The translations under genes were made by a program, and so were the position numbers. A DNA stretch of 64,000 bases from Thermomicrobium roseum DSM 5159 (GTDB lineage: Bacteria > Chloroflexota > Chloroflexia > Thermomicrobiales > Thermomicrobiaceae): NCBI RefSeq assembly GCF_000021685.1, contig NC_011959.1, positions 1,842,199 through 1,906,198 on the forward strand, written 5' to 3'. Of the stretch, positions 40,700-48,853 are shown piece by piece. The notes beneath the pieces were generated by a model. It saw nothing but the letters and a program-made list of their open reading frames with translations, did no database searches and had not been told where the DNA came from. The stretch's first letter is position 1, and each line of letters opens with the position of its first letter.

Positions 40700-41985
40700 T
40701 CCCGCTCTCCCGACAGAAACTCGAGCTCATCCAGGGTGAAATAGCGAAACCGTCCCCACGCGCGGAGAAGGTCCGCATCAGGGTCATCGGCGAGCGTAAC
40801 TCCGAAATAGGTCGTGCCGGTGATGTCGGTGCGCACCTCCTCGATGATCGCCTCCTTGCCATCGAGAAAAAAGTCCTGGATATCACCTCGGCCGAGTTTG
40901 GGACGCAGCCGAACTCGTTGACCCCGCAGCATGCCCTTCGGGTGTTGTGCAGTGGTCGTGTCCAGCGAGCGCAGGGACCGGATGGCCCCGTGCAGTTGCT
41001 GCAGCGCAGCGGGAGCCAGCGCCTCGAGGTGGTCGAGCAGCTCCGCGATCCGGGGGTCGGTGGCTCGTGCCTCGCGCTTCTCTTCCTCGGTCAGTAGGAG
41101 AGTCCGTTGGATGAGCAGCTCGTCGATCTCCGTCCCATCGTAGAGGAGACGCGGGCTCTCCGGGGCGATCCGAGGGTAGTCCTCGAGGATGATCGGGGCA
41201 GCGAGGAGCATCCTCCGCTCACCGGGCTCGCCCACCAGGACCGGCCAGAGCCCTTGGCTGCGACAACGCTCTGCCGTCGCTTTGAGCGGTGGCGGCGGAT
41301 CGATCATCGAGATGAAGGAGCCATCGGTGACACCGAGCAACAGGTGTGTCCCGACGAATGCAAAGCGGACCGCCTCAGCGCGGACCGGCTCGGCATCGTG
41401 CGGCCACGGCGTCTGGTTCTCGATCCGGATCTGGATGACACTCGCTCCTGGATGCAGCGCGGTTGCCTGGAGAGCGAGGACACCGGAGAGCGGCTCACGG
41501 CGACGGAGGACACGGCCCGTCACCGTGCCGCTCTCATCGGTCAGCATCATCGTGTCCCTTGTCCCATCGAGCTGAAAGGGGACACGGCACTCGGCCGACA
41601 GAAGATCCTGCAGCTGTCCCTCCCAACATACGAGACGCTCGACGCCTTCGTCCCAGGTGACGTGCAAGACATCCCCGACCTGAAGTGCCGGAACCGGCAG
41701 GAAAGACCCATCGCGCGTGCGCGCCTCGACCTGGCGGCTTTCCAGCTGCAAGAAACGTGCCATGATACACAAGTGTGCGGTCGGATCGCCTTCGACGATG
41801 GACTCGGCGTGCAATGCCCACTGCTCGCCAATGGCCTGCCGCGCATAGCCGGGGGGAAACACCACCCCGAACTGCCAGCGGTAGCGATTCTTGCGAGCCG
41901 AGGCGCGGTACGGATAGAGCGCGTAGCCCTCGTACAGAACCGCGTCGGCAATCGCCATGGCCCGCGAAAAGTCGATCACGCTCAT
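40684..41985 (-). CDS. Conserved unknown protein of group 1h hydrogenase clusters
   Basis: The 433-residue product shows no domain I can name. The first 150 residues (MSVIDFSRAMAIADAVLYEG, then YALYPYRAS and a WQFGVVFPPGYAR segment) look like a soluble mixed alpha/beta protein. Around 190-270 comes a beta-rich portion (VIQIRIENQTPWPHDAEPVR), and the end holds a helical segment (about 300-345) and a small beta domain near 365-433. No signal peptide or membrane helix is visible. It overlaps the DUF6084 gene by 4 nt (ATGA) and the protease gene by 16 nt, so it is made with the hydrogenase. Similar genes accompany group 1h hydrogenases in actinobacteria as far as I recall. Confidence 0.83.
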   Translation of the reverse strand: MSVIDFSRAMAIADAVLYEGYALYPYRASARKNRYRWQFGVVFPPGYARQAIGEQWALHAESIVEGDPTAHLCIMARFLQLESRQVEARTRDGSFLPVPALQVGDVLHVTWDEGVERLVCWEGQLQDLLSAECRVPFQLDGTRDTMMLTDESGTVTGRVLRRREPLSGVLALQATALHPGASVIQIRIENQTPWPHDAEPVRAEAVRFAFVGTHLLLGVTDGSFISMIDPPPPLKATAERCRSQGLWPVLVGEPGERRMLLAAPIILEDYPRIAPESPRLLYDGTEIDELLIQRTLLLTEEEKREARATDPRIAELLDHLEALAPAALQQLHGAIRSLRSLDTTTAQHPKGMLRGQRVRLRPKLGRGDIQDFFLDGKEAIIEEVRTDITGTTYFGVTLADDPDADLLRAWGRFRYFTLDELEFLSGERECHGP

Positions 41986-42623
41986 GTCTCACCCCGTTCG
42001 GCTGCGGCCAGGAGTGCTGCCATCACGCTTTCCCAGGTAGGAAGTCCCCGGCTCGCCTTGAAGCGTTGGAGCGCTGCGATCGTCTCTCGCGAGAGCCGGA
42101 TCCAGCCACTGTCCGGGAAGTACGCATCCAGCATCGCCTGCCAGACCTGTACAGGGAGGCGATACTGTGTCTCGCTTTCCCAGGACAACAACTCCGCCGT
42201 GATCCCCTGCGATCCGTTGAGAAAAGCGGAGCCACTGAAGAGAAGGAGGAAAGGAATCTCTCCCTGCTCGAGCACGGTGCAGAACCTGCTGGCAGCGACC
42301 TCGAAGTCGTAGGTACAGGTTACCGGCATCTCGACTTCCGTGCAGCCGCTGAAGCGAGGGACCACACAGGTAACGGAAGCGAACGGGAAGGGGCGGAGCG
42401 TCTGGTGCCACCGTCGTGGCTCGTCGAAGAGGTCGCGCAGCGCAAGGCGCTCCGTGTCCGTATAGCGGCGGAAGCGCGGATCGATCTGGATCTGGCAGCG
42501 GAGGAGCATCCCTTCGACCGTCGCTCCCGTCTCTTCCGCGATCGCTAAGCGGAAGACGAGCGTCGGCACGGCGGCGTACGGTTCCGGTCGGACATCGAGG
42601 CAGTGGAAGCGGAATCTGGCCAT
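41982..42623 (-). CDS. DUF6084 family protein
   Basis: This 213-residue soluble protein begins MARFRFHCLDVRPEPYAAVP and contains LRCQIQIDPRFRRYTDTER, WHQTLRPFPFASVTCVVPRF and VPVTCTYDFEVAASRF-like text, the pattern of DUF6084 proteins known from hydrogenase loci. Beta strands dominate. There is no known activity; an assembly or stability role for the hydrogenase is inference. It lies 5 nt after the DUF5947 gene and overlaps the 433-residue gene by 4 nt. Confidence 0.8.
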   Translation of the reverse strand: MARFRFHCLDVRPEPYAAVPTLVFRLAIAEETGATVEGMLLRCQIQIDPRFRRYTDTERLALRDLFDEPRRWHQTLRPFPFASVTCVVPRFSGCTEVEMPVTCTYDFEVAASRFCTVLEQGEIPFLLLFSGSAFLNGSQGITAELLSWESETQYRLPVQVWQAMLDAYFPDSGWIRLSRETIAALQRFKASRGLPTWESVMAALLAAAERGET

Positions 42624-42628
42624 GCGGC

Positions 42629-43255
42629 TTACTCCTCACACCGAGAGTGGAGACGGTCGAAAAACTCCTCCAACAGCGCGTCGAGGTCGGTCCGGTTCGA
42701 GGGCAGGCGGAGCCGGGCGACAAGCTCATAGCAGACGTCGATCGGGACGAGAAAGGTGACTGCGCCGACGGCGCGGCGCCAGCAGAGGAGGGCCTCGACG
42801 TCAGGTTGCAGGAGCGAGCGGAGCGCTGAGACAATGGGTACGCCGTCAGGTAGGAACGACTCGGCCAGCCCCTGAGGGCTGGGATAGCAGACCGTGATCC
42901 GTCCGGTTCCGGAGTGGAGAAAGGCGAAGGCGAGCTGAACTGGGCCACAGATGACCCCCGTCCACTCCTGGACCAGTGTGGAATCGCGCACCGCTCGATA
43001 GCGCTGCGGGACAGCACAGAATCGCCCGCGCCCAGCGCCTCGTGGCAGGAACAGGAGGTAGCAGGCACGGCAGGCGCACCGCAACCGCCGGTCGAGGAGT
43101 CCGAGCACGTGGCCATGCTCCGGGCCGAGGGTCTCACCACAGAAGTCACAGGATTCCCCATCGCTGATCGCTCGGACCCGTCGACGCACCGCGCGGATCA
43201 GCGCGAGGGCGGCTTCCGTCTCATCCGGTTGCGCAGTTCGTCGTTCCTCGGCCAT
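42629..43255 (-). CDS. DUF5947 family protein (Cys-rich, hydrogenase-associated)
   Basis: The 208-residue protein has an N-terminal cysteine module: CDFCGETLGPEHGHVL then RRLRCACRACYLLFLP, which could hold a metal ion or iron-sulfur cluster. The remainder includes YRAVRDSTLVQEWTGV, LAFAFLHSGTGRITVCYPSP and VPIDVCYELVARLR. This matches DUF5947, a family encoded with group 1h hydrogenases. The ATG at 43255 follows AGGAAG; an ATG six codons upstream is possible. It is the first gene after the structural subunits, with a hairpin in the 102 nt gap. Confidence 0.82.
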   Translation of the reverse strand: MAEERRTAQPDETEAALALIRAVRRRVRAISDGESCDFCGETLGPEHGHVLGLLDRRLRCACRACYLLFLPRGAGRGRFCAVPQRYRAVRDSTLVQEWTGVICGPVQLAFAFLHSGTGRITVCYPSPQGLAESFLPDGVPIVSALRSLLQPDVEALLCWRRAVGAVTFLVPIDVCYELVARLRLPSNRTDLDALLEEFFDRLHSRCEE

Positions 43256-43323
43256 CACCCCGCTTCCTCTCATCGGGTGTCCCTGCGGGAGGCAACCCGA
43301 GAGGCAACGACCGGTGGGCAGAG

Positions 43324-43354
43324 CAGCTCTCCCGGTTCCCAAGCTGGAGAGCTG
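43324..43354 (-). other. Intercistronic hairpin after the hydrogenase large-subunit gene
   Basis: A 9-bp perfect stem (CAGCTCTCC at 43324-43332 with GGAGAGCTG at 43346-43354) lies 4 nt past the large-subunit stop. No U-run follows in the minus direction, so it is not a classic terminator. It may protect the structural-gene mRNA or mark a processing site. Confidence 0.5.
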
Positions 43355-43357
43355 TTC

Positions 43358-45124
43358 TTAGATCTCTGGCAACATTGTCGGCGAATGGACCTGCTTGATC
43401 ACCTTCCCGTTGCCCAGGTACATATGCACGCCGCAGGGGAGGCAGGGATCGAAGCTGCGCACCGTGCGCATGATGTCGATCCCCTTGAAGTTGTCCGGTC
43501 CGTTCTCCTCGAAGATCGGCGTATTCTGGACCGCGTCCTCATAGGGGCCGGGGGTGCCGTAGATATCCCGCGGGTTGGCGTTCCAGGGCGTGGGTGGCCA
43601 CGGCTGGTAGTTCGCGATCTTCCCGTCGCGGATCACCATATGGTGGGAGAGAACTCCGCGCACCGCCTCGGTCCAACCGCAGCTGATCGCCTCCTTGGGG
43701 ACCTCGAAGGGAGTCCAGACCTGCGTGTTGCCGCGCCGCAGCTCGTCTAGTGCCTTCTCGACGAAGTAGAGCGCTGCTGCCGCGGCGTACGCCTGGAAGT
43801 AGGTGCGTGCGCGGTCACGCTCGATCGTGTTGCTCCACTGGGGGATCTTCCACTCGAAGGTCATCTCCGGCATCGTTGCCGTCTTCGGCAGGTTGATGAT
43901 GACACTGGAGCCGGTGGCCTTGATGTAGCCGATGTCGACGAGCCCGGAAAGGGCCGTGGACCACAAGCGGGCGATCGGTCCCCCGCCGGTATCGAGCGCG
44001 AGGTAGTTCTCGCCATCGAACCAGCGCGGTGACATCACCCACGAGTACTTGTCGCTGAAGTCCCGCTTCTGTGGCTTGGGAATCGTGTGGACGTTCCACG
44101 GATGACGGCGGTCCACCGGGTTGCCGAGCGGGTCGCGGGTGACGAACATCTCCTGATCTTCCCAGTCCTCGTAGTACGAGCTCCCGAGGAGGATGCGGAT
44201 GCCGAGGTTGATCTGCACGAGATCGTTTGTCACCAGCTTGCCATCGACGATCACTCCGGGGGTGACGAACATGCGGCGGCCCCACTCGGTCATATGCTCG
44301 TACTTGAAGTCACAGTACTCCGGGTCGTTGAAGGCTCCCCAGCAACCGAGCAGGATGCGGCGCCGGCCGACCTCTTCGTACCCAGGCAGGGCCTGGTAGA
44401 AGAAGTCGAAGAGGTCGTCATGCAACGGAACGGCCTTCTTCATGAACTCGATGTAGCGCATCAAGCGGGTCAGGTAATCCGTGAAGAGTTGGACTGTCGG
44501 CACCGTCCCCACACCGCCGGGGTAGAGCGTCGAGGGATGGACATGGCGGCCTTCCATGAGACAGAACATCTCGCGCGTCATCCGGCTCATCTGCAGGGCC
44601 TGGCGGTAGAACTCGCCTTCGAGCGGATTTAGCGCGCGCATGATGTCGGCGATGGTGCGGTAGCCGTGAAGATGTGCGTGGGGTGCCGCGGTTTGCTGTG
44701 CCTTCTCCCAGACGCTCGGATTGGTCTCCCGCACCATCCGCTCGCAGAAATCGACCCCGACCAGGTTTTCCTGGAAGATATTGTGGTCGAACATATACTC
44801 TGCGGCTTCGCCGAGATTGATGATCCACTCCCCGAGCGGTGGTGGCGCGACACCATAGGCCATGTTCTGGTTATAGACCGAGCAGGTCGCATGGTTATCG
44901 CCACAGATCCCACAGATCCGGCTCGTAATGAAGTGAGCGTCGCGCGGGTCCTTCCCCCGCATGAAGACGCTGTAGCCGCGGAAGATGGAGGAGGTGCTAT
45001 AGCACTCGACCACGCGGCGCTGCTTGAAGTCGATCTTCGTGTAGATCCCGAGACTGCCCACGATGCGGGTGATCGGGTCCCAGGACATCTCGACGAGTTC
45101 TCGGGTCGTGCCTGCCTCTGCCAT
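43358..45124 (-). CDS. hhyL: [NiFe]-hydrogenase large subunit, group 1h
   Basis: This 588-residue catalytic subunit carries the nickel-iron site that splits H2. The N-terminal motif is RICGICGDNHATCS (Cys71 and Cys74). The C-terminal motif is DPCLPCGVH (Cys561, Cys564, His567), followed by a 21-residue tail that the maturation protease should remove after the His. EMSWDPITRIVGSLGIYT near the start and the GDNHATC context are typical of group 1h (former group 5) enzymes, which oxidise hydrogen at atmospheric concentrations in aerobic bacteria. It starts 40 nt after the small-subunit gene. No twin-arginine signal accompanies the complex, so it should face the cytoplasm. Confidence 0.96.
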   Translation of the reverse strand: MAEAGTTRELVEMSWDPITRIVGSLGIYTKIDFKQRRVVECYSTSSIFRGYSVFMRGKDPRDAHFITSRICGICGDNHATCSVYNQNMAYGVAPPPLGEWIINLGEAAEYMFDHNIFQENLVGVDFCERMVRETNPSVWEKAQQTAAPHAHLHGYRTIADIMRALNPLEGEFYRQALQMSRMTREMFCLMEGRHVHPSTLYPGGVGTVPTVQLFTDYLTRLMRYIEFMKKAVPLHDDLFDFFYQALPGYEEVGRRRILLGCWGAFNDPEYCDFKYEHMTEWGRRMFVTPGVIVDGKLVTNDLVQINLGIRILLGSSYYEDWEDQEMFVTRDPLGNPVDRRHPWNVHTIPKPQKRDFSDKYSWVMSPRWFDGENYLALDTGGGPIARLWSTALSGLVDIGYIKATGSSVIINLPKTATMPEMTFEWKIPQWSNTIERDRARTYFQAYAAAAALYFVEKALDELRRGNTQVWTPFEVPKEAISCGWTEAVRGVLSHHMVIRDGKIANYQPWPPTPWNANPRDIYGTPGPYEDAVQNTPIFEENGPDNFKGIDIMRTVRSFDPCLPCGVHMYLGNGKVIKQVHSPTMLPEI

Positions 45125-45164
45125 CGGTCCGCTCCTTCCCTGTCAAGCCTGAGGTGCCGGCTGC

Positions 45165-46205
45165 CTAGTCATAGCGAGTCTTCTCGTACCCGGTGGCCAG
45201 CTCGCTCCCCTTGCGGCGCCACTTCGGCTCCTTATCGACGGTCTGTAAGGTGATCTGCCGGAGACCGCGGATCACGGTACCGTAGACTTGGCTCAGCGTC
45301 CCGGACACGACGCTACCCGGTGGGGCATCCATGAAGGGCATGAACTTGTCGGGGAACCCCGGCATGGTGCAGGCGATGCAGATACCGCCCACGTTCGGAC
45401 AACCCCCGATCCCGTTGATCCAGCCACGCTTCGGCACGTTGCACTTCACCACCGGACCCCAACAGCCGAGCTTCACCAGGCACTTCGGCGAGCCATACTC
45501 GGTGGCGAAGTCTCCTTCCTCGTAGTAACCCGCTCGGTCACAGCCCTGGTGGACCGTCGCGCCGAAGAGCCACTTGGGACGGAGTGCCTCGTCGAGCGGG
45601 ATCATGGGAGCGCGTCCAGCTGCTTGGTAGAGGAGATAGAGGAGCGTCTCGGCCATGTTGTCAGGGTGGATCGGGCATCCCGGCACACAGACGACCGGGA
45701 TGCCAGCCTTGGAGCGCCAGTTCCAGCCGAGATAGTCGGGGACGCCCATCGCTCCGGTCGGGTTGCCGGCCATGGCGTGGATGCCGCCATAGGTCGCGCA
45801 GGTCCCAGCGGCCACGACCGCCCAGGCCTTCGGTGCCAGCCGGTCGAGCCACTCGCTCGTCGTGATCGGTTGTCCGGTGGCGGGGTCATTGCCGAAGCCG
45901 CACCAGTATCCCTCGCGCTTCACTGCCTCGTTGGGAATGGAGCCTTCCACGACGAGGATGAAGGGCTCGAGCTCGCCGCGCTCGGCCCGGAAGAACCAGG
46001 AGAGGAAGTCCTCGCCCGTTGCGTAGTCGATCAGAGGCCAGTGGAGATGCACGCGTGGCAACCCGGGCAGGGCACCAAGCGCGATCTCCTCGATCGTCGG
46101 CTGGGTCGCCGCTGTGAGGGCCACGGAGTCACCGTCGCAACTCAGCCCGGCGTTGATCCAGAGAATGTGAACCTCCGGCACACTTTCCGTCATGCGGGCA
46201 GTCAT
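45165..46205 (-). CDS. hhyS: [NiFe]-hydrogenase small subunit, group 1h
   Basis: This 346-residue iron-sulfur subunit passes electrons from the active site. The proximal-cluster region reads GLSCDGDSVALT: Cys23 is followed at the normal second-Cys position by Asp26, the 3Cys-1Asp ligation known for the oxygen-insensitive group 1h enzyme of Ralstonia. Other ligands are in AAGTCATYGG, VPGCPIHPDN, HQGCDRAGYYEEGDF, CLVKLGCWGPVVKCN and GGCPNVGGICIACTMPGFPD. It begins directly with MTARMTESVPEVHILWINAG, so it has no Tat signal and no C-terminal anchor helix. GGGAGGTG precedes the ATG. It is the first gene of the operon. Confidence 0.96.
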   Translation of the reverse strand: MTARMTESVPEVHILWINAGLSCDGDSVALTAATQPTIEEIALGALPGLPRVHLHWPLIDYATGEDFLSWFFRAERGELEPFILVVEGSIPNEAVKREGYWCGFGNDPATGQPITTSEWLDRLAPKAWAVVAAGTCATYGGIHAMAGNPTGAMGVPDYLGWNWRSKAGIPVVCVPGCPIHPDNMAETLLYLLYQAAGRAPMIPLDEALRPKWLFGATVHQGCDRAGYYEEGDFATEYGSPKCLVKLGCWGPVVKCNVPKRGWINGIGGCPNVGGICIACTMPGFPDKFMPFMDAPPGSVVSGTLSQVYGTVIRGLRQITLQTVDKEPKWRRKGSELATGYEKTRYD

Positions 46206-46249
46206 GAGGCACCTCCCTTATTGGACCGATGGTGGTCTGGTTGCCTGAT

Positions 46250-46278
46250 ATGATATCAGTCACATTCCTGCTTGTCAA
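46250..46278 (-). promoter_or_regulatory. Near-consensus promoter of the hydrogenase operon
   Basis: On the minus strand TTGACA (46273-46278) and TATCAT (46250-46255) are spaced by exactly 17 nt, with a predicted transcript start about 36-40 nt before the hhyS ATG. It is the best housekeeping-type promoter in the window. The -10 box lies inside the short palindrome TGATATGATATCA, which could also bind a regulator. Confidence 0.8.
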
Positions 46279-46793
46279 TCGGGATGCCACAGCGGTGAGC
46301 CTCGTTCGGCGGTGGATGCGCCCTGCCTAGCCGCTCTCCCCGCCGCATGGGCGGGATCGTCGCTGGCTGCCGTGCTGGTGCACGGATGGCCTGCCGCCCA
46401 TGTGGATGGGCCAGGCGTCCCCTCTTGCGAGCAACGAAGTCGCGTGTGCCTGTGCCGGTCCGTGCTGGCGGATAGGTGGCCTTCGCTTGCTCGGTTCGGA
46501 GCCTGCGCGGGTGGGCTGGGCGGCGTTGCCTGCTGCGTTCTCGTCCCGCAAGGCTGGTGCATGCACGGAGAAGGACGAGCAGCGATTTCCCGCTCTCGTC
46601 GATGGACGGGGTGCGAGCGCGGCGACGGAGTGCAATCCTCCTTTGCGGAAAGTGCCTGGCGGGGATGCGCGGGGAAGGGTAAGCCGGTGCAGCGCCGCTG
46701 AATGGTGCTGGCTCCCTTCCCTGGCGTCGGTTAGCTGTCGCGACACTCCACCTTGCTTGCGGTGCCCCTGCGCCCGTGCGCTCCGACCGCCAT

Positions 46794-46823
46794 TTGGCTG
46801 GGATGAGCTGAGCGGGGTATCCT
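46794..46823 (+). promoter_or_regulatory. Promoter candidate for rny
   Basis: TTGGCT (46794-46799) and TATCCT (46818-46823) are 18 nt apart, about 94 nt before the ribonuclease Y start codon. The -10 box has the same TATCCT form as the RNA-gene promoter at 58304. Confidence 0.5.
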
Positions 46824-46916
46824 TACAAGCGGGCAGTCCCCCACTCGACGGTCGTCCGCCGATCCGCGTGACGACCTCGTACATTACCAAACGATGCATC
46901 GAGGAGAGGCGCAGCG

Positions 46917-48446
46917 ATGGAGATCGTATTGGTGGTCGCTGCGGCGATCGTGGCAGCGATCGCTGCGGCAGTCGGAACGTATCTGTACTTGCAGCGGGCA
47001 GCGCGCTCGCGCCTGCGAGCGACGGGAGACGAGGTGCGGCGACTCCTCGAGGAGGCCGAGGCACGGCAGCGCGAAATCCTGTTGGAAGCCAAGGATGCGG
47101 CCCTCAAGTTGCGGGAAGAGCTCGAGCAGGAGTACCAGCAGCGGCGCCAGCAGGTCGAGCGCTTGGAGCGGCGACTGCAGGCTAAGGAAGAGCAGCTCGA
47201 CCGGCGTCTGGAGAATCTGGAGAAGCGGGAACGCAAGATCCAGGCTCAGGAGAAGGAAATCGAGGAGCGCTTGCAAGACGTCGCTCGGCTCGAGCAAGAG
47301 CGACAGGCGGAGCTGCAGCGGGTGGCGCAGCTGTCGCTGGAGGAAGCGCGCCAACTGGTCATCCAGCAAGCGATCGAAGAGGCGCGCGAAATCCTCAATC
47401 GCCAGGTTCGTGAACTCGAGCAGCAGGTTCGCGAGGAGGCGCACCAGCGTGCCCGCATGATTCTGGCAACGGCGATTCAGCGAATCGCCTCCGAGTATGT
47501 CGCGGAAGCGACGGTGACCGTTGTCCCGTTGCCGAGCGACGACATGAAAGGACGCATCATCGGCCGGGAAGGGCGCAACATCCGCGCATTGGAGCAAGCG
47601 ACGGGCGTCGACCTCATCGTCGACGATACGCCGGAAGCGGTGACGCTTTCGTCGTTCGATCCGGTCCGCCGGGAGATCGCCCGGCGTGCACTCCTGAAGT
47701 TGATCCAGGACGGCCGAATCCACCCGGCGCGGATCGAAGAAGTCGTCGAGAAGACGCGTCAAGAAGTCGAGCAGATCATCTGGGAAGAGGGAGAGCGGGC
47801 TGCGCTGGAGGCGGGAGTCCAAGGGCTGCATCCGGATCTCATCCGCTTGCTGGGTCGGCTCCGCTTCCGCACGAGTTATGGCCAGAACGTGCTCCAGCAT
47901 TCGATCGAGGTCGCGTTGATCGCTGGAGCGTTGGCAGCTGAACTCGGGGCCGATGTCAATGTGGCCAAGACTGCGGGACTTCTCCACGATATCGGCAAGG
48001 CGGTCGATCACGAAGTCGAGGGACCGCACGCGCTGATCGGTGCCGATATCGCTCGGCGTCTCGGCCGCTCGGCCAAGATCGTCCATGCGATCGCGGCGCA
48101 TCACGGTGAAGAAGAGCCGCGGACCGTCGAGGCGTTCATCGTTGCCGCGGCGGATGCAATCAGCGGGGCTCGGCCGGGGGCACGGCGCGAGATGCTCGAA
48201 GCCTACATCAAGCGGCTGGAGGCGCTGGAGAGCGTGGCGACCTCCTTCCCTGGTGTGCAAAAGGCCTACGCGATCCAGGCAGGGCGCGAGGTTCGCATTC
48301 TGGTCAAGCCGGACCAGATCGATGACTATGGCGCGTTGCGGCTGGCCCGCGATGTCGTCAAGAAGATCCAGGACACGCTGGACTATCCCGGACAGATCAA
48401 GGTCACGGTCATCCGCGAGACACGCGCGATCGATTACGCGCGCTAG
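46917..48446 (+). CDS. rny: Ribonuclease Y
   Basis: This 509-residue endoribonuclease starts mRNA decay at the membrane. It has an N-terminal membrane helix (about residues 3-25), a long Glu/Gln/Arg-rich coiled coil (about 30-190), a KH RNA-binding domain (MKGRIIGREGRNIRALEQAT), and an HD domain with HSIEVA and LLHDIGKAVDHE as metal ligands, followed by HHGEEEP. Length and domain order match the family. GAGGAGAGG precedes the ATG. It is followed 7 nt later by a strong intrinsic terminator, so it is a single-gene unit. Confidence 0.95.
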   Translation: MEIVLVVAAAIVAAIAAAVGTYLYLQRAARSRLRATGDEVRRLLEEAEARQREILLEAKDAALKLREELEQEYQQRRQQVERLERRLQAKEEQLDRRLENLEKRERKIQAQEKEIEERLQDVARLEQERQAELQRVAQLSLEEARQLVIQQAIEEAREILNRQVRELEQQVREEAHQRARMILATAIQRIASEYVAEATVTVVPLPSDDMKGRIIGREGRNIRALEQATGVDLIVDDTPEAVTLSSFDPVRREIARRALLKLIQDGRIHPARIEEVVEKTRQEVEQIIWEEGERAALEAGVQGLHPDLIRLLGRLRFRTSYGQNVLQHSIEVALIAGALAAELGADVNVAKTAGLLHDIGKAVDHEVEGPHALIGADIARRLGRSAKIVHAIAAHHGEEEPRTVEAFIVAAADAISGARPGARREMLEAYIKRLEALESVATSFPGVQKAYAIQAGREVRILVKPDQIDDYGALRLARDVVKKIQDTLDYPGQIKVTVIRETRAIDYAR

Positions 48447-48453
48447 CGAGTCC

Positions 48454-48492
48454 GAGCCGGTACCCCGTTTGGGGGTACCGGCTCTTTCGTTT
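48454..48492 (+). terminator. Intrinsic terminator of rny
   Basis: A 13-bp perfect stem (GAGCCGGTACCCC at 48454-48466, complement at 48472-48484) with a 5-nt loop is followed by TTTCGTTT. It begins 7 nt after the rny stop. Confidence 0.93.
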
Positions 48493-48661
48493 GCGCGATT
48501 CTGGCTCCCGAACAGCCCGGCCTCGCCCAGCCGGCGGATCGGCCGCACAGTGCGCACTCGGCCCTTTTGCAGGCGTCGGTGGCTGAGTGTCCTCGTGTGT
48601 GCGAGAGCGTCTTCGGCGCATCGAGCGGGCTGTGTGCGCTACCGGTGCCGGGATTTTCCTC

Positions 48662-48690
48662 TTGCGGGGGAGTGCTCGGTGTGTTATAGT
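48662..48690 (+). promoter_or_regulatory. Promoter candidate for the zinc-ribbon gene
   Basis: TTGCGG (48662-48667) and TATAGT (48685-48690) are spaced by 17 nt. The predicted transcript would have a leader of about 155 nt before the ATG at 48854. Confidence 0.5.
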
Positions 48691-48853
48691 GAATGCAATA
48701 GCCGAGGGTATCGCGCGCGTGGTCGAGGCGACAGCGAGGGCCTGTCTCCCCGGACTCATCTCGGCGGCGAATCCCCAAGGCTAGAGTGAGTCGAGTCCAG
48801 TGGGGCGGGGATCATGCTCCGTACCCACAAGAAGTCCTAAGGAGACCCACGAG

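Larger units (their letters stand above)
46206..46916. other. Intergenic region between divergent hydrogenase operon and rny
   Basis: This 711-base gap holds the hydrogenase promoter at its left end and the rny promoter at its right. Between 46279 and 46793 several open frames exist on both strands, but none shows protein-like composition, a ribosome site or a known motif. No terminator, tRNA or clear inverted repeat is seen there. Confidence 0.6.
48447..48853. other. Intergenic region between rny and the zinc-ribbon gene
   Basis: The 407-base gap contains the rny terminator at its left end and a promoter candidate at 48662-48690 for the zinc-ribbon gene. The rest shows no gene. The leader of the zinc-ribbon gene would be about 155 nt, but no known riboswitch class is recognised in it. 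Confidence 0.6.

Noticed and set aside
45165..46205. A membrane-bound, Tat-exported (group 1d-type) hydrogenase
   Set aside because: The small subunit has no twin-arginine signal or C-terminal anchor helix and carries the Asp ligand typical of group 1h.
46312..47064. Open frames of 129-261 codons on both strands in the gap between the hydrogenase operon and rny
   Set aside because: Composition is unlike a protein (runs of Trp/Cys/Arg/Gly), no ribosome sites or known motifs are present, and the frames extend over the rny start in other phases.
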